Origin: Sphingomonadaceae bacterium
GTDB taxonomy: Bacteria; Pseudomonadota; Alphaproteobacteria; Sphingomonadales; Sphingomonadaceae
Length of the DNA stretch: 14,695 bases
Reading direction: 5' to 3'
Assembly: GCA_004282995.1 (NCBI GenBank)
Contig: SHLU01000032.1
Span: 1 to 14,695 of the forward strand
Part shown: in pieces, positions 14,435 through 14,695 of the stretch
Position numbering within the stretch: the first letter of the stretch is position 1
Layout: every line of letters starts with the position of its first letter
Position numbers and translations under genes: made by a program
The notes under the pieces: model-generated
Database searches by the model: none
What the model saw: only the letters and a program-made list of their open reading frames with translations
What the model was told of the DNA's origin: nothing

Positions 14435-14449
14435 ATCCAGAAGCTGGAT
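14435..14449 (-). other. Hairpin in 5' UTR of the beta-barrel gene
   Basis: Read on the minus strand, ATCCAG-CTT-CTGGAT is a perfect 6-bp stem with a 3-base loop. It lies about 20 bases before the ATG and 5 bases before the Shine-Dalgarno. Such stems can stabilise outer-membrane protein mRNAs or limit ribosome access. Its role here is not shown. Confidence 0.4.
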
Positions 14450-14554
14450 GATGGACTAAATGGTTTCATGCCGCTGTCAGTTCAATGAATGACGCGTTCA
14501 AGATCGACTGCAATACTGATCACAAGTCGAAATTGTTGCATCGCAGCCACACAA

Positions 14555-14695
14555 CTAATCGCGCAGCCGCCAGCCGGTCTTGAAGATAAAGCCGATGATG
14601 GCAACGCAGACTGTCAGGAAAGCAAGCGTCAGGCCTAGTGAAACTGCGATCGACAGGTCCGCACTGCCATAGAATGTCCAGCGCAGTCCGTTGAC
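14555..14695 (-). CDS. ABC-2-type transporter permease, C-terminal end (cut by window edge)
   Basis: Only the last 46 residues are present, reading from the window edge to a TAG stop. VNGLRWTFYGSADLS is followed by one transmembrane helix (about residues 15-37, IAVSLGLTLAFLTVCVAII) and the basic end FKTGWRLRD. This ending, N-G-[LF]-R, a [FY]-G-x-[AS]-D loop, a helix and then (F/Y)(K/R)TG(W/Y)RL, is characteristic of ABC-2 family permeases that export polysaccharides, lipids or drugs. The ATPase partner and substrate cannot be seen. It ends 139 bases before the start of the beta-barrel gene and points in the same direction. Confidence 0.75.
   Translation of the reverse strand, partial: VNGLRWTFYGSADLSIAVSLGLTLAFLTVCVAIIGFIFKTGWRLRD

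Overview
The window is an ordinary high-GC alphaproteobacterial chromosome segment. Gene content and protein style point to the order Sphingomonadales, probably near Erythrobacteraceae: carA faces away from a yqeY-dnaG-rpoD block, RpoD has a large acidic non-conserved region, NrdR sits close to GlyA, and there is a small secreted CRxI/VCMT-type protein. This placement is inferred from protein resemblance and gene order, not from a database search. No mobile element, CRISPR array, tRNA, rRNA or prophage gene was seen.

Left part (1-5663). The 5' end of carA lies on the minus strand and is cut by the window edge. Facing away from it is a plus-strand run of yqeY, an unrecognised lipoprotein gene, dnaG (primase) and rpoD (housekeeping sigma factor). 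This is a version of the macromolecular synthesis operon that couples replication initiation and transcription. The lipoprotein gene overlaps yqeY by one base, and RpoD carries an extreme Asp/Glu tract.

Middle part (5733-9336). A tightly packed plus-strand run holds rpiB, glyA, a 98-aa glycine-zipper membrane protein, nrdR, a TrmJ-type RNA methyltransferase and a 70-aa secreted protein. Gaps from rpiB to the methyltransferase gene are 3-5 bases, and the last gene follows after 39 bases. The recognisable members concern pentose phosphate and one-carbon supply, control of ribonucleotide reductase and RNA modification. All of these serve nucleotide and RNA metabolism.

Right part (9358-14695). 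A minus-strand AroQ-fold gene (chorismate mutase, resembling PchB) faces away from rpsD (ribosomal protein S4). rpsD has a candidate promoter, a leader of about 150 bases and a strong intrinsic terminator. On the minus strand follow a secreted S9-family serine peptidase, tgt (queuine tRNA-ribosyltransferase), a small outer-membrane beta-barrel protein with its own terminator, and the C-terminus of an ABC-2-type transporter permease.

I see no clearly new multi-gene system. The points most worth a second look are the lipoprotein inside the dnaG-rpoD operon, the rpsD leader, the possibly leaderless tgt transcript with an inverted repeat in its promoter, the RpoD acidic tract, and the two small uncharacterised proteins in the nucleotide-metabolism run.
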